A DNA stretch of 43,137 nucleotides. It comes from JBFLVQ01 sp040758525. GTDB taxonomy: Bacteria > Acidobacteriota > Blastocatellia > Chloracidobacteriales > JADJPF01. Position 1 is the first letter of the stretch; every line of letters starts with the position of its first letter. Location of the stretch: contig JBFLVQ010000007.1 in assembly GCA_040758525.1 (NCBI GenBank), positions 1 to 43,137 on the forward strand, in the 5' to 3' direction. Shown here piece by piece: positions 1-9,383 of this stretch. Both the position numbers and the translations under genes were made by a program. Under the pieces are notes generated by a model. That model had not been told where the DNA came from. It ran no database searches and saw only the letters and a list, made by a program, of their open reading frames with translations.

Positions 1-26
1 AAAAGAGAAAATAAGGAGAAAAGTGT

Positions 27-1070
27 ATGGTTCGAGCAGTTGGTAATAATGACACACAATCATTAAACAACGGTGGTAATAATACGTACACGGTAAAATC
101 AGGTGACACGCTTTCTGAAATTGCCCAACGCAATGGTGTTAGTCTAAGCAGTCTAATTGCGGCAAACCCACAGATTAAAAATCCCAGTCTTATTTTTCCT
201 GGGCAACAGATCAATGTGCCTGCAAGTGGCGCAAAAACAGGAAACCTCTCAGGTTTACCGGTCGCGCGCGCTACAGCTCCTAGCGAAAGCCCTAGTGGTG
301 GCAAATATACAGTAAAATCGGGTGATACACTTTCAGGTATTGCCGAGCGTAAAGGTATTAGTCTAAGTAGTCTAATGAAGGCCAATCCACAGATCAAAAA
401 TCCTAGTATGATCTTTGTTGGACAGCAGATTAATCTGCCAGGAGGCAGTGGAAATGGTAATGGTTCAAAACCTACCACTAAACCAACAAATGGTACTGGT
501 GGTGTTGGTCCAGTTGGACCTACTCCTCCTACCAATACCAAAGGGGGAATTACCCTCAGTCAATTACAGCGTATAATGCCTAATCTGCCAGCCAGTAAAG
601 CACAAAAGTACTTGCCCTATCTGAATCAGGCTATGGCAGAAGCCAATATTAATACCCCCGCACGGCAGGCCGCCTTTTTGGCTCAACTCGCCCATGAGAG
701 TGGAGAATTAAAATACTTTGAAGAGCTAGCTAGTGGCGCTGCTTATGAAGGCCGTCGCGATCTAGGCAATGTCAATCCAGGTGATGGGGTACGTTACAAA
801 GGGCGTGGTCCAATTCAATTAACAGGACGTAACAATTATCGTGCTGCCGGTCGGGCGCTTGGTATCGATCTAGAAAATAATCCTACTCGCGCCGACGATC
901 CAGATGTTGGCTTCCGTACTGCGGCTTGGTTCTGGAGTAGTAGGAATCTCAATAAGTATGCTGATGCCAAGAACTTTGATGCAATAACCTACCGAGTCAA
1001 TGGTGGTTATAATGGCAAGGCGAGCCGAGATATGTATTACCAACGAGCACTCAATGCTCTAGGTGCTTAA
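27..1070 (+). CDS. LysM-LysM-GH19 peptidoglycan or chitin hydrolase
   Basis: A 347-residue muralytic enzyme. Two LysM domains lie at about residues 20-66 and 92-138. Each begins YTVKSGDTLS and ends with GQQIN(V/L)P, and each should bind GlcNAc polymers. A Gly/Pro/Thr-rich linker leads to a GH19 chitinase/endolysin domain (about 175-347), which contains AHESGE with the likely catalytic Glu, plus YKGRGPIQLTG. The ATG has a good ribosome site, AAGGAG at 15-20. There is no signal peptide, so export would need a holin, lysis or another secretion route. The architecture suits a phage-type endolysin, an autolysin or an antibacterial effector. The two LysM copies are close relatives and look like a recent internal duplication. 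The gene runs towards the LysR gene, and a shared hairpin lies between them. Confidence 0.88.
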   Translation: MVRAVGNNDTQSLNNGGNNTYTVKSGDTLSEIAQRNGVSLSSLIAANPQIKNPSLIFPGQQINVPASGAKTGNLSGLPVARATAPSESPSGGKYTVKSGDTLSGIAERKGISLSSLMKANPQIKNPSMIFVGQQINLPGGSGNGNGSKPTTKPTNGTGGVGPVGPTPPTNTKGGITLSQLQRIMPNLPASKAQKYLPYLNQAMAEANINTPARQAAFLAQLAHESGELKYFEELASGAAYEGRRDLGNVNPGDGVRYKGRGPIQLTGRNNYRAAGRALGIDLENNPTRADDPDVGFRTAAWFWSSRNLNKYADAKNFDAITYRVNGGYNGKASRDMYYQRALNALGA

Positions 1071-1089
1071 ATTTAAGTTAACTAGTATC

Positions 1090-1127
1090 ATTGACCCCGT
1101 CTTCTCAATCGAGAAAACGGGGTCAAT
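1090..1127. terminator. Bidirectional hairpin terminator
   Basis: Arms of 17 nt (ATTGACCCCGT... at 1090-1106 and its partner at 111 bases into the 1 kb block, 1111-1127) pair with a single G-T-type mismatch around a 4-nt AATC loop. The hairpin lies between two convergent genes and includes the last codon and stop of the LysR gene. It should terminate both transcripts, although a long T run is missing on either side. Confidence 0.72.
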
Positions 1128-2130
1128 CTATTTGCTGCTCGCGTTTGAATGTATGACATAGACTGTTGAGTAACTCATTGGCAGCCAAATGGCGAGCGCG
1201 TCCTCTGGAGAGTAAAGCCTCAAGCCGCAAGCGAGGTGGCTGAAGATTTAGACTCAAGGCAGCCACCTGTCTAGATTGAAGATCCTCAGCGACTGCATAT
1301 GCAGGCAGGATACCCAATGCATGCGGATCAGTGGCTACACCCCGTTTGACACCTTCAACACTGCCAACAGCCTCAAGATCTGGTCCTGGAATGCCATTAG
1401 ACTCGAAGAAGCGGCAGACGAGTGAATAAAAGTCGCCGGCTGCATCGCTTATAAAAAGCGGATACTCGGCAATCTCGTCATGACGTACTGGTGTGCGGGT
1501 ACGGCTGCGAATGAGTGGATGAAGCATTCCAGCAAAGATGATCAATGGTATATCAGTAGATACCACGACACGCTCTAAAGATAGCGTTGCTGTAGTAGAT
1601 ATAGATGGGCTGAGTTGATCGATAAACTCATCGGTATAGAGCCGTAAGCCAATATCGAACTCTCCATCATCAACACCTGCTAGGACACCTAAGCAGGTTG
1701 CTACTGACACTGCGAAGCGTGTATTAGGCCATTGCGTCCGTAGCCTTGCCAGCGCCTTAGGTAGTAGATATGTGCTAATGGACTCATTGGTGATGATCTT
1801 TAGGGTAGCATAAGCGCCATTAGTCGCATTGACGACAGCTACCTGAGCGGCATCAAGCGATGCCAGCACACTGCGTGCATATGGCAAAAAGGCATGGCCT
1901 GCCGCAGTCAGCGAAACATCATATGCTCCACGCCGACGCAGTGTCACAGGCGTTCCTAGTACGCGTTCCAATGCAGCCAGTGACTCAGAGACTGTTGATT
2001 GTGCAAGCCCAAGGGAGCGAGCTGCACTGCTGATGCTTCCTAGATCCACTAATGTGACAAAGGCGCGTAGATGACGGATCTCTAAGGCAGATGCTTGCTT
2101 TCTCTTTTGCCGTATTCGATGGTGACTCAT
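1123..2130 (-). CDS. LysR-family transcriptional regulator
   Basis: A 335-residue LysR-type regulator. The N-terminal winged helix-turn-helix (about residues 17-76) carries the family pattern LRAFVTLVDLGSISSAARSL and then QSTVSESLAALE. The remainder is a periplasmic-binding-protein-like effector domain (about 100-320). The target is unknown. The gene is divergent from the metallo-beta-lactamase-fold gene at 2371 with about 240 bp between them, the usual LysR arrangement, so that gene is the first candidate target. An 8-bp inverted repeat sits directly upstream of the start. The coding sequence looks richer in GC than its neighbours, which hints at transfer. The basic extension before the HTH (MSHHRIRQKRKQAS) is slightly unusual, so the true start could lie a few codons inside. 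Confidence 0.88.
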   Translation of the reverse strand: MSHHRIRQKRKQASALEIRHLRAFVTLVDLGSISSAARSLGLAQSTVSESLAALERVLGTPVTLRRRGAYDVSLTAAGHAFLPYARSVLASLDAAQVAVVNATNGAYATLKIITNESISTYLLPKALARLRTQWPNTRFAVSVATCLGVLAGVDDGEFDIGLRLYTDEFIDQLSPSISTTATLSLERVVVSTDIPLIIFAGMLHPLIRSRTRTPVRHDEIAEYPLFISDAAGDFYSLVCRFFESNGIPGPDLEAVGSVEGVKRGVATDPHALGILPAYAVAEDLQSRQVAALSLNLQPPRLRLEALLSRGRARHLAANELLNSLCHTFKREQQID

Positions 2131-2138
2131 GTTATACT

Positions 2139-2173
2139 TCTGTTATCCTCTTGTTTGATATTCACATAACAGA
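2139..2173. promoter_or_regulatory. Inverted repeat in the LysR/MBL divergent promoter region
   Basis: TCTGTTAT at 2139-2146 and ATAACAGA at 2166-2173 are exact reverse complements separated by 19 nt. They lie 9 bp upstream of the LysR start codon. This is a plausible LysR autoregulatory site by position. The spacing is wider than the textbook T-N11-A box, so the assignment is tentative. Confidence 0.45.
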
Positions 2174-2370
2174 TTTTACCCGATAGCCAACACTTAAGGA
2201 TAGGCCTTCCTTTAGCCTAATCCGGCAAACGTGGGACTATTGGTTTGTGTCTGTTATGGTTCAAATGACAAATCGGTCGAGCCGATGGAGAATATCGGTA
2301 TTTTGGAGATCCATAGATATTACTTCACAATATCACCCTATAATGCAGGTTCTTAACAGGAGACATCAGA

Positions 2371-3378
2371 ATGCAGAAAATTTTAGTAACTGTTCTAATC
2401 AATGTATTGATGTTTACTATTGCCTTGGCAAATAATAGGAGCGTGGACAGCAATTTAAGTGACATTGAATACAACGCTAAAGTAGATACTAATAACACCG
2501 GTTTCACAATTACGAAGATTGGCGATGGAATTTATGCAGCTATTGGTGGCGATGATGATCCGGCTGAGAGCAACGCTGGATTTATCATTGGAAACAATGG
2601 TGTCGTAGTAGTGGACACATTTGAAGATGTAGCGCCAGCGAAAGATTTACTGACAGAGATTCGCAAAATTACCAACCTACCAATACGATATGTAATCAAT
2701 ACCCATTACCATCTAGACCATACTGGGGGAAATGCGGTCTTTGCTGAGGCTGGAGCTACGATTCTAGCGCAACGCAATGTACGTGGCTGGGAGCGTACAG
2801 AGAATTTGAAGTTCTTTGGCGCTGATCCCAAGCCTGAGAAGAGAGCCTATGTTGAGGCATTTGTGCTACCCGACCTAGTTTATACCGATGCAATAGATAT
2901 TTATCTTGGCAATCGACTGATTCAAGTTCGCTATATGTTAGGACACACTGGAGGTGATTCAGTGGTGATTGTGCCAGGTGGGAAAAATTACAATACCGAT
3001 ATAGTTTTCGGCGGCGATCTCATCTGGCAAAAACATCTACCTAACCTGATAGATGCCTCAACTGCGCTATGGACTCAGACGCTGGATAAACTGTTAACAG
3101 ATCATGCTACAGCAACATTTGTTCCTGGGCATGGTGATCTGGCCAGTGCCGATGATGTTCGCGATTTCCGTGATTATCTAGTTACACTACGAGCCAAGGT
3201 TGCTAAGGCTCAGAGCGATGGAAAGTCCGGGGATCAGTTGGTCGAGGCGATCCTGGCAGAACTGAAAAATACCTATGGCAAATGGGGATTTTTTGACTAT
3301 TTTATCAAACGTAATATCACACAAACAGCGGCTGAGTTTAAGGGCGAGAAGAGAATTCCGGTTCCAGCCAAGAATTGA
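2371..3378 (+). CDS. Secreted metallo-beta-lactamase-fold hydrolase
   Basis: A 335-residue MBL-fold metallo-hydrolase. An N-terminal signal peptide is visible (hydrophobic run at residues 4-20, ending ALA just before NNRSV), so it probably acts in the periplasm. The zinc ligands are clear: THYHLDHTGG at 111-120 (His112, His114, Asp116, His117), His192 in MLGHTGG, Asp216 in FGGDLIW, and a late PGHGD histidine. The ATG follows AGGAG with normal spacing. The substrate cannot be read from the sequence. Relatives include secreted lactonase-like and quinoprotein-relay MBL proteins as well as some class B-like lactamases, so resistance should not be assumed. It is divergent from a LysR gene that may control it. 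A strong hairpin follows the stop codon. Confidence 0.86.
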   Translation: MQKILVTVLINVLMFTIALANNRSVDSNLSDIEYNAKVDTNNTGFTITKIGDGIYAAIGGDDDPAESNAGFIIGNNGVVVVDTFEDVAPAKDLLTEIRKITNLPIRYVINTHYHLDHTGGNAVFAEAGATILAQRNVRGWERTENLKFFGADPKPEKRAYVEAFVLPDLVYTDAIDIYLGNRLIQVRYMLGHTGGDSVVIVPGGKNYNTDIVFGGDLIWQKHLPNLIDASTALWTQTLDKLLTDHATATFVPGHGDLASADDVRDFRDYLVTLRAKVAKAQSDGKSGDQLVEAILAELKNTYGKWGFFDYFIKRNITQTAAEFKGEKRIPVPAKN

Positions 3379-3395
3379 TAAGAAGGGTGTAGAGA

Positions 3396-3421
3396 TTGGC
3401 GGCTAACTAAGTAGCCGCCAA
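3396..3421. terminator. Hairpin terminator after the MBL-fold gene
   Basis: TTGGCGGCTA (3396-3405) and TAGCCGCCAA (3412-3421) form a perfect 10-bp stem with a 6-nt loop. It lies 18 bp after the MBL stop and 10 bp from the stop of the convergent gene at 3432, so it can serve both transcripts. No U tract follows. Confidence 0.65.
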
Positions 3422-3431
3422 AATAGCAGCA

Positions 3432-6400
3432 CTATTGTTGAGACTTCAGGATTGTCTCAAATATGACGTTGTTTGCCATATCAAGAATATTAGTAAAACT
3501 TGTATAAAAGGCAGATTCTTGGTCAAGTTTTCCTCTTATCTCTTTAATAGTTTGAATAAGTTTCAGTGCCGCTGTCTTTATTTTTGTTGTATCTGCGAAT
3601 TTTTCCATTACTTGTAAATTGGTCCAATCAGCATCTAGATCTTTTAACTTGTTGAGCACTTCCAACTCTCTAGAATATTTCTCAAGCCCTGCCAACTGTT
3701 TATCTTTGCCAATTTCCGTAAGAATTTTATCCAAACCCTGTTGCCAGTTCTGATAGGCTTCTTCATATTGGGGTAGTTTGGCAGGATCACGAGGTTTAAT
3801 CGGTCTTTGCTGCCATTGCTCTTGGAGCTGTTTTGCTAATGGCATCTCTTTGCCTAATAGTTTAAGGATAAAAAGTACTTCCCAACTTCTTGCGTTCACT
3901 TCCTCAACGCTTCGGTAATACTTAAGCAATACTCTAGCAGAAGGATTCTCGACAGCACTAAATTTAAGTCCTTCAATAAAGGAAGGGGCTTCATGAAGTT
4001 GTCCTTGATAAAGAGACTGCTGTTTTTCCTCCGGTAATTCTTTAATTATAGTCTCTAGGTCTTTAATGAAGTTTTCCAGGAGTTTGTTTTGCGAAATTAC
4101 CGAGTCTCGTACCGTGATTTTTTCCATTATGCTATCAAAGATAGTCCTATTCGATCTGATATCTTCGAGTAGTAACTCGACAAATTTGAAGCGCTCTGTC
4201 TTTTTAAGCTCTTCAATAAGTTCTGTCTCAAATGCCTTTGCTCTTCCTTGTCCAGGATGCTTTTTCTCTAGAGCATCTAAGTACTCTTTTACATTATCGA
4301 GCACCTGTTTGACTTGAACATCAATAGGGGTTTGCGCTTTCAGATTCGTCTCTTTAAGACCATCAATAATTTCATTGAGCTTTGTCTCATCTATTGACTT
4401 CAAAAATTCTTCCAGTTGCGTTCGCAAATCCGAATCGGTAAGAGGTTTTTCTATATGTTTCTTAGTCAACTCTGTTAGTTTATCAAGGATAGCTTTATCG
4501 CTAACAAATAGCTTCAAGCTGCCATCATTATTGAGCTTTGGTTTTCCTACTGTCGCCAATACCTCATCAAGTGCTAGTTTTTGGTATAGGTCAGGATTAG
4601 CTTTCTTCAAAGCTGCGAATAGTGTTGTGCGGCTAACATGAGAGAATTCATGCACCAGTACGCGGATTATTCGACCGATATCTTTACCTTTTATATTTTC
4701 TGGGTTGATAGATAATTCTCCTGTGGCAGGATTGTAAGAAGCCTGATCAGATGATGGCTTAGTTTCCAGTTCAATCTTGAGCGTTTCAATAAAAAATTCT
4801 GGCAACCCATCCAAGTTCAGTTCTTTGGGTAACTCCATCTGCTTGGCAACATACTCCAGCACCTTCTTAGTATTAGCTTTAAACTCACTCTGGAAGTTAG
4901 CATCCTCTACCAACTTTGGCACTTTAATCAATTCATCTAAGAGTTGTCGAAGTTTTAAGGCTGGCTCTTTAAGCTCGGGCGGTAAGAATTTACCATTTGT
5001 GTCTGATCGTAATAGTTCTTCCAACAATTCAAGCGAAGGCTTCGATCTTAACACTAGATCATTGAATTCAGCATTTTCCACTAGTCGCTTAAGCAACACT
5101 TTCTCACTCGGCACAACATCCGGCTCATTTAAAACCTCTCTTACTTTTTCTCTAGATTTTACAAAGTCAGTTTTAGCTTCTTCCAATGTTTTACCAAGTT
5201 TAGTCTTGCCAGAGCGATAAGCTTCCATCAGATCTTGAAATGATTTATCGGCTTCAGCGAGGGCCTTCTGCAGATTGTCTAAAGCCAGTTTAGCGCTATC
5301 CAATTTGGCCTTGGCTGCATTAGCTGCCTGTCTCAGTTGTGGTGCATTGTCGAGTCCGAGATTCTCTGCCCGTCTGGCTCTACTCTCTGCAATATCTGCT
5401 TCTTTGGTCAGCTCTCTGGTTCTTAACTCACCAGCCTTGATCAATGGGTCCTTGAATTTTGAATTAATACCTTTATGTATAGTCTTAACAGTAATGGCTC
5501 CTGTGCCAACTTGTGTACCCAGGGTCAATAAGCTTTGGAAATATTGTCTAATGGCGGCTTCTTGTTTCTTGCTGTGAGCAAGATCTTTTGCTTTCACTAC
5601 CTCTGCAGAGTCTTTGTATGGTCCATCCTCAATAATGGTATTCTCAGCCCGTGGCATATTGAGGATCTCTTCTATACGATTAATATTACCGCCCACCGTC
5701 ATTGCCAGCATAAAGGTTGCTAATGGCCCCATTACTGCTTTTCCCAAGGCTGCTTCGCCACCCGTAAAGAGTAAAGCGACTTCTACACCTTCAATGGCAT
5801 CATTTTTCTGTTTATTACTGCCCAGGTATTTCTCCAATTCTTGCTCGAAAATATTAGAAAGGCTTGGCAGTTCCATTGCTTTAAATTGATCATCCAGCTT
5901 CTTGAGATCATCTACTAGCCAGGGTGTTTTACCTACTTTCCATACTGACACTGCGTCATAGAACATATCACTGTACATCTTCATCAATTCTACTATTGGT
6001 TCAGGCACATCACTAATCAATCCCCAATCCTTCTGATAATCGGCAAGTGCCAAGTTATCTAGACGGCTGAGCATAGTGGTCAGTTTTAATATTGTGCGTT
6101 GTTGCTCGGCAAGCCCAAGCTTAAGCTCCTCAGCAGTACGAAGATATTTCTCTTCTTCTATTATTATAGAATCAGGAATGTAATGTGTAGCATCATAGAA
6201 AGGACTCCCTTGCTTAATTAGATCTTTATCTTGCAAGAATTTGATTACTTCTTTAGGATTGGTTGAGAGCTTCTTCAATTCTGCAATGATCTCAGGAGTA
6301 AATTGGGTAACATTAAAATTCTCTTTGATCTTATCTATGCTAATGGTTGTACCATTCTTTTCTGTTAAGTTAGCAATCTCTTTCATTAAATCTTTCAGCA

Positions 6401-7202
6401 CTTTTGTATACAATTCCAGTCTGGTTACGTCATTTTCTAATTGCTTAATTTGATTCTGAATCTTTATATACTCTATTACTTTTGGATCACTCTGTTTAAC
6501 AATAGCTTTTTCTAGTAGCGAGCGTTGTTTGGCAATCTCAATAAGCAACTCTAGTTGTAACCTATTTCTATCTTCTGTACTGGATGTCTTTCTACCTTGT
6601 GCCTGAATTTCTGCAATCTTTTTATCAATTTCAGCAATCTGCTGTAACAATTCAGCAACTTCAGAGCCAGGAATAATAGGCTTTTCCAGCTCCGCTTTCT
6701 TAGCTTTTGCGGCGGCAAGCTTCTCTTTAATGGTTTCTATCTGTTTCTGCAAAGGATTATTATTACGCGAGCCTAAAGAGTTATCTAAGTCAAAACGATA
6801 TTGTTTATAGAGTGCCACCAGTTTAGTTGTTAACGATTTGGCTGCTTGCTCTGCATTTACTGTTTGATCAGGCATACCCATAGCTAATGTGGAGCTAACA
6901 ATCAATTCTGCTAATAGATCTGCTGATGAAGTGTTCTGTGATCTATTTGATGCTGTTTCTGGTGGAGTTTGAAGCTGCTGTGCAAGGTTGAATTTAAGTA
7001 GATCGCCAGTATTAAACTCCTGTTTTACCAGCGATGTTTCGAATGGCTCTGGCGTATTGATTGATAGCTCATTGTCGGTATTAACCAACTCAATGGGCGT
7101 TGTCGAATTTTGATTTTCACTATTTATCTGAGCATCAGTATCGAATGGAGAATTATTATTCGCATCAGCATAGTTGATGGTTATATTGATTAACTTATCC
7201 AT
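3432..7202 (-). CDS. Giant coiled-coil protein with a zinc-peptidase HEFSH motif
   Basis: A 1256-residue protein of no family I can name. The N-terminal 100 residues are Asn/Thr-rich and low in complexity. Residues about 130-300 and 580-720 are strongly heptad-like, with many Lys, Glu, Leu and Ala. A hydrophobic segment (VMGPLATFMLAMTVGG) lies near residue 490. An HExxH motif, HEFSH, sits at residues 851-855 after a helix, with further acidic residues downstream (LDEVLATVG), so a gluzincin-like metallopeptidase core is likely. There is no signal peptide. The start has an AAGGAG ribosome site. A large, soluble, mostly helical protein with a buried protease could be an injected effector or toxin, but no immunity gene or delivery system is visible here. 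A structural role is the alternative. Confidence 0.72.
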   Translation of the reverse strand: MDKLINITINYADANNNSPFDTDAQINSENQNSTTPIELVNTDNELSINTPEPFETSLVKQEFNTGDLLKFNLAQQLQTPPETASNRSQNTSSADLLAELIVSSTLAMGMPDQTVNAEQAAKSLTTKLVALYKQYRFDLDNSLGSRNNNPLQKQIETIKEKLAAAKAKKAELEKPIIPGSEVAELLQQIAEIDKKIAEIQAQGRKTSSTEDRNRLQLELLIEIAKQRSLLEKAIVKQSDPKVIEYIKIQNQIKQLENDVTRLELYTKVLKDLMKEIANLTEKNGTTISIDKIKENFNVTQFTPEIIAELKKLSTNPKEVIKFLQDKDLIKQGSPFYDATHYIPDSIIIEEEKYLRTAEELKLGLAEQQRTILKLTTMLSRLDNLALADYQKDWGLISDVPEPIVELMKMYSDMFYDAVSVWKVGKTPWLVDDLKKLDDQFKAMELPSLSNIFEQELEKYLGSNKQKNDAIEGVEVALLFTGGEAALGKAVMGPLATFMLAMTVGGNINRIEEILNMPRAENTIIEDGPYKDSAEVVKAKDLAHSKKQEAAIRQYFQSLLTLGTQVGTGAITVKTIHKGINSKFKDPLIKAGELRTRELTKEADIAESRARRAENLGLDNAPQLRQAANAAKAKLDSAKLALDNLQKALAEADKSFQDLMEAYRSGKTKLGKTLEEAKTDFVKSREKVREVLNEPDVVPSEKVLLKRLVENAEFNDLVLRSKPSLELLEELLRSDTNGKFLPPELKEPALKLRQLLDELIKVPKLVEDANFQSEFKANTKKVLEYVAKQMELPKELNLDGLPEFFIETLKIELETKPSSDQASYNPATGELSINPENIKGKDIGRIIRVLVHEFSHVSRTTLFAALKKANPDLYQKLALDEVLATVGKPKLNNDGSLKLFVSDKAILDKLTELTKKHIEKPLTDSDLRTQLEEFLKSIDETKLNEIIDGLKETNLKAQTPIDVQVKQVLDNVKEYLDALEKKHPGQGRAKAFETELIEELKKTERFKFVELLLEDIRSNRTIFDSIMEKITVRDSVISQNKLLENFIKDLETIIKELPEEKQQSLYQGQLHEAPSFIEGLKFSAVENPSARVLLKYYRSVEEVNARSWEVLFILKLLGKEMPLAKQLQEQWQQRPIKPRDPAKLPQYEEAYQNWQQGLDKILTEIGKDKQLAGLEKYSRELEVLNKLKDLDADWTNLQVMEKFADTTKIKTAALKLIQTIKEIRGKLDQESAFYTSFTNILDMANNVIFETILKSQQ

Positions 7203-7262
7203 TTGCTCTCGCTCCTTAAGAGATTAAGGTTTAGTTTCAAACAAGTTGATAACCTAGAGTTG

Positions 7263-7322
7263 AGCCAACTCAGACAAGCTCGTTATAATAGGCTGAAAAA
7301 TGTCTGCTTGTCTGAGTTGGCT
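7263..7322. repeat. 17-bp perfect inverted repeat with 26-nt spacer
   Basis: AGCCAACTCAGACAAGC (7263-7279) and its exact reverse complement (7306-7322) flank 26 nt that contain TATAAT-like sequence. The repeat lies between the protease gene ending at 7370 and the start at 7202, both on the minus strand. It could be a terminator for the protease gene, a structured leader for the giant protein, or a small palindromic element. A perfect 17-bp match is unlikely by chance. Confidence 0.6.
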
Positions 7323-7324
7323 TG

Positions 7325-7343
7325 CTGGCAGTGTCACTGCCAG
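7325..7343 (-). terminator. Short hairpin terminator after the protease gene
   Basis: CTGGCAG (7325-7331) pairs with CTGCCAG (7337-7343) around a 5-nt loop. The sequence is itself a near-palindrome of 19 nt. It lies 27 bp after the stop codon of the metzincin gene on the minus strand. There is no U tract, so the efficiency is uncertain. Confidence 0.45.
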
Positions 7344-7369
7344 ACAATTTTCATAGCAAGGTGATTGAT

Positions 7370-9067
7370 CTATTGATTAAGACCAAAGCGGACAAAGGTT
7401 CGTTGCCGATATTCGACGGAATTAAGAAACCCATCGAGCACTATGTTGTAGGCTGCCGCAGGCGTTAAGCCACCGGGAGGAGTGTTGTTCTGTAGAATAC
7501 TCAACCAGAAGTTATACCCTCCTGGATCTGGTTCTCTTCGTAAATAGACTCTATAACACTGAAGCACAAACTCTTGGTTATAAGTTGGGGTACCACGAAA
7601 AACAGGATTCAAGGCTGGTTTATTACTTGTGAACTCTGTAGAAGTAAAGAAACCTGTTGATACATTGATACGTTGTCCCCTAACACAGTTTGGTTCGCCA
7701 CCACATAGAGTGAGTTGGCTGGTCCAGAAATCCCATCCTGCAAAATCTGGTTCACGATTAAGAAAATCTCTGTAGAGATAGCCGGCAAAGAATCTTGCTT
7801 CATCTATGGGATTGCCTGCTTGTGGATAAACAAAAGTTACCCCAGTTACATCATCGAGACCGAGTAGTGCTCCACGTCCATTGCCATATGCAAATGCGCG
7901 CATGATTGCGGTAGGTACAATGGTATGGTTAAAACCAATAGTATGGCCGATTTCATGACAAGCTACTTCTGCCAAGTTTGCTGGTATTGCTAAAAAGCAT
8001 TCGAAGAATCGATTAAAGACAATATCGCCTTCCAGAATACGTCCAAATACTTTACCATTGATCACGGTAGATTGAGTGCTCGCCCTAGAGATGCCACCTA
8101 TCGCTAAGACTCCACTACATCCTACTGGATCATCAATCTGATTGAGCGGATCGTTGTATGATATTGCCGTTACTCCATCTGCTTGGAAACCAACTGCAGA
8201 TGTGAAGCCAATATTCTGAAGAACTATTGAGCTTGTACCGACATTTGTCCAAGCTGCTAATCCCTGATTTATCTGTGTCGCTCCCCCACTTGGCAGAGGT
8301 GCTCCGGATGGGTTAATTTGGTAAGACACAGGTATTCCAAAATCTGGTTCAAACCAACGGAATCCACTACCAAGAAAAGTAAATTGAGGAGTGATTCTGC
8401 CTGACCCAGGGTTTTCTTCAGATTCATCGAGATATTCTGGAGGAATTTCAACTATTGGAGTCTCTTTGTATTTGCTCTCATAAGCAACCACTTTTGCTGA
8501 TTTACTGGCAAGAATGGTCTGGATTTTTTTTGTGAACTGCTTAAGGCTGGCACTGTTAGTTATCTTATTGCTTTCTTTAACTCCAAGTAGATTGACTTTA
8601 TCACTATCAACTTTTCGCTCAATGTAAGAGTGTCTAGCCTGTTTATCTTCTACTACATCGTACTTACCTTGAAAAAGATGTGCGACTCTTAGCGTGCCAT
8701 CTGACCAAGTATTCAAAAAGAGCAACACACGTTGACCTATCTGATATCTAGGTGTACCGAAGATGATCGTTGAGTCTTCATCAATGGTTCCTCCCAATTG
8801 CTTAAGAACCACATAGCTATTCTGAACTTCTCCTTTCAGAACTTGAGAAATATCAATTTTCACATAAGTGAAAATATTCTGGTGGTTATTATCCCACTGA
8901 GGTTTAATGTATCGAACTTCGCCTATGAGGATGATACGAGAGTTAACAATAAGCTGTTCATCCTCAAGCATCACAGCAGTAGTTGCCATATTTGGCTTGG
9001 CGAGAAATAACAGAGTTGTCAGAAGAATGATGCTCTGACATACAGACTTCAAAAGAGTAGGTTTCAT
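7370..9067 (-). CDS. Secreted metzincin-like metalloprotease with DUF4214 repeats
   Basis: A 565-residue exported protease. The signal peptide is at residues 1-28 (a long Leu-rich stretch, then a site near AKPNMA). Residues about 30-140 form a beta-rich domain of unknown role. The catalytic domain (about 225-415) carries the metzincin zinc signature HEIGHTIGFNH with His371, Glu372, His375 and His381. The upstream YQINPSG...INQGLAAW pattern is typical of matrixin-like enzymes. The C-terminus (about 425-560) has two DUF4214-type segments (YLYRDFLNREPDFAGWDFW and CYRVYLRREPDPGGYNFW). These are common on secreted proteins of Blastocatellia. The ATG follows AGGAG. A protease digesting proteins outside the cell is likely; the substrate is unknown. 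It sits upstream of, but is probably transcribed separately from, the giant coiled-coil gene. Confidence 0.86.
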   Translation of the reverse strand: MKPTLLKSVCQSIILLTTLLFLAKPNMATTAVMLEDEQLIVNSRIILIGEVRYIKPQWDNNHQNIFTYVKIDISQVLKGEVQNSYVVLKQLGGTIDEDSTIIFGTPRYQIGQRVLLFLNTWSDGTLRVAHLFQGKYDVVEDKQARHSYIERKVDSDKVNLLGVKESNKITNSASLKQFTKKIQTILASKSAKVVAYESKYKETPIVEIPPEYLDESEENPGSGRITPQFTFLGSGFRWFEPDFGIPVSYQINPSGAPLPSGGATQINQGLAAWTNVGTSSIVLQNIGFTSAVGFQADGVTAISYNDPLNQIDDPVGCSGVLAIGGISRASTQSTVINGKVFGRILEGDIVFNRFFECFLAIPANLAEVACHEIGHTIGFNHTIVPTAIMRAFAYGNGRGALLGLDDVTGVTFVYPQAGNPIDEARFFAGYLYRDFLNREPDFAGWDFWTSQLTLCGGEPNCVRGQRINVSTGFFTSTEFTSNKPALNPVFRGTPTYNQEFVLQCYRVYLRREPDPGGYNFWLSILQNNTPPGGLTPAAAYNIVLDGFLNSVEYRQRTFVRFGLNQ

Positions 9068-9383
9068 TACTGATGCTCCTGTTAGTCTTAGGTTTGATCA
9101 AAAACTGCTATAGAGAGTAGAGAAGAATGGACAAGCCCTCTGGCAAACTCTCTACTCTCTGGGACTGAGGTCTTGTGTTACATCAATTTCACTCCAAGTA
9201 GTGAAGCTGTTGTTTTGAAACGTAGGTAAAGTGTAGGTCGAGAAATTCTCTTCTATAAGAGATATTTTTGAATTTCTTTATTCTTAAAATGACACGCTAT
9301 GTTTAAGGTGTGGGTTCTAACAGACTGGATTGTTAGTAGAGATCTGAAGAAGTTTAAATATATTTTAATAAACTGCAGTCGGC
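9068..9383. other. Intergenic stretch between CHAT and protease genes
   Basis: These 316 bp hold no convincing gene. They contain the inverted repeat at 9112-9160 and AT-rich sequence that probably includes the promoter of the protease gene. The rest shows nothing I can identify. Confidence 0.5.
9112..9160 (-). terminator. 12-bp inverted repeat, possible terminator of the CHAT gene
   Basis: AGAGAGTAGAGA (9112-9123) and TCTCTACTCTCT (9149-9160) are exact reverse complements, 25 nt apart. Read on the minus strand, the repeat follows the CHAT gene and is trailed by ATAGCAGTTTTT. It lies about 45 bp upstream of the protease start, so a role in the protease leader is equally possible. Confidence 0.45.

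Noticed and set aside
2247..2435. A 62-residue frame overlapping the MBL start
   Set aside because: It overlaps the signal peptide of a well supported gene and has no supporting signal.
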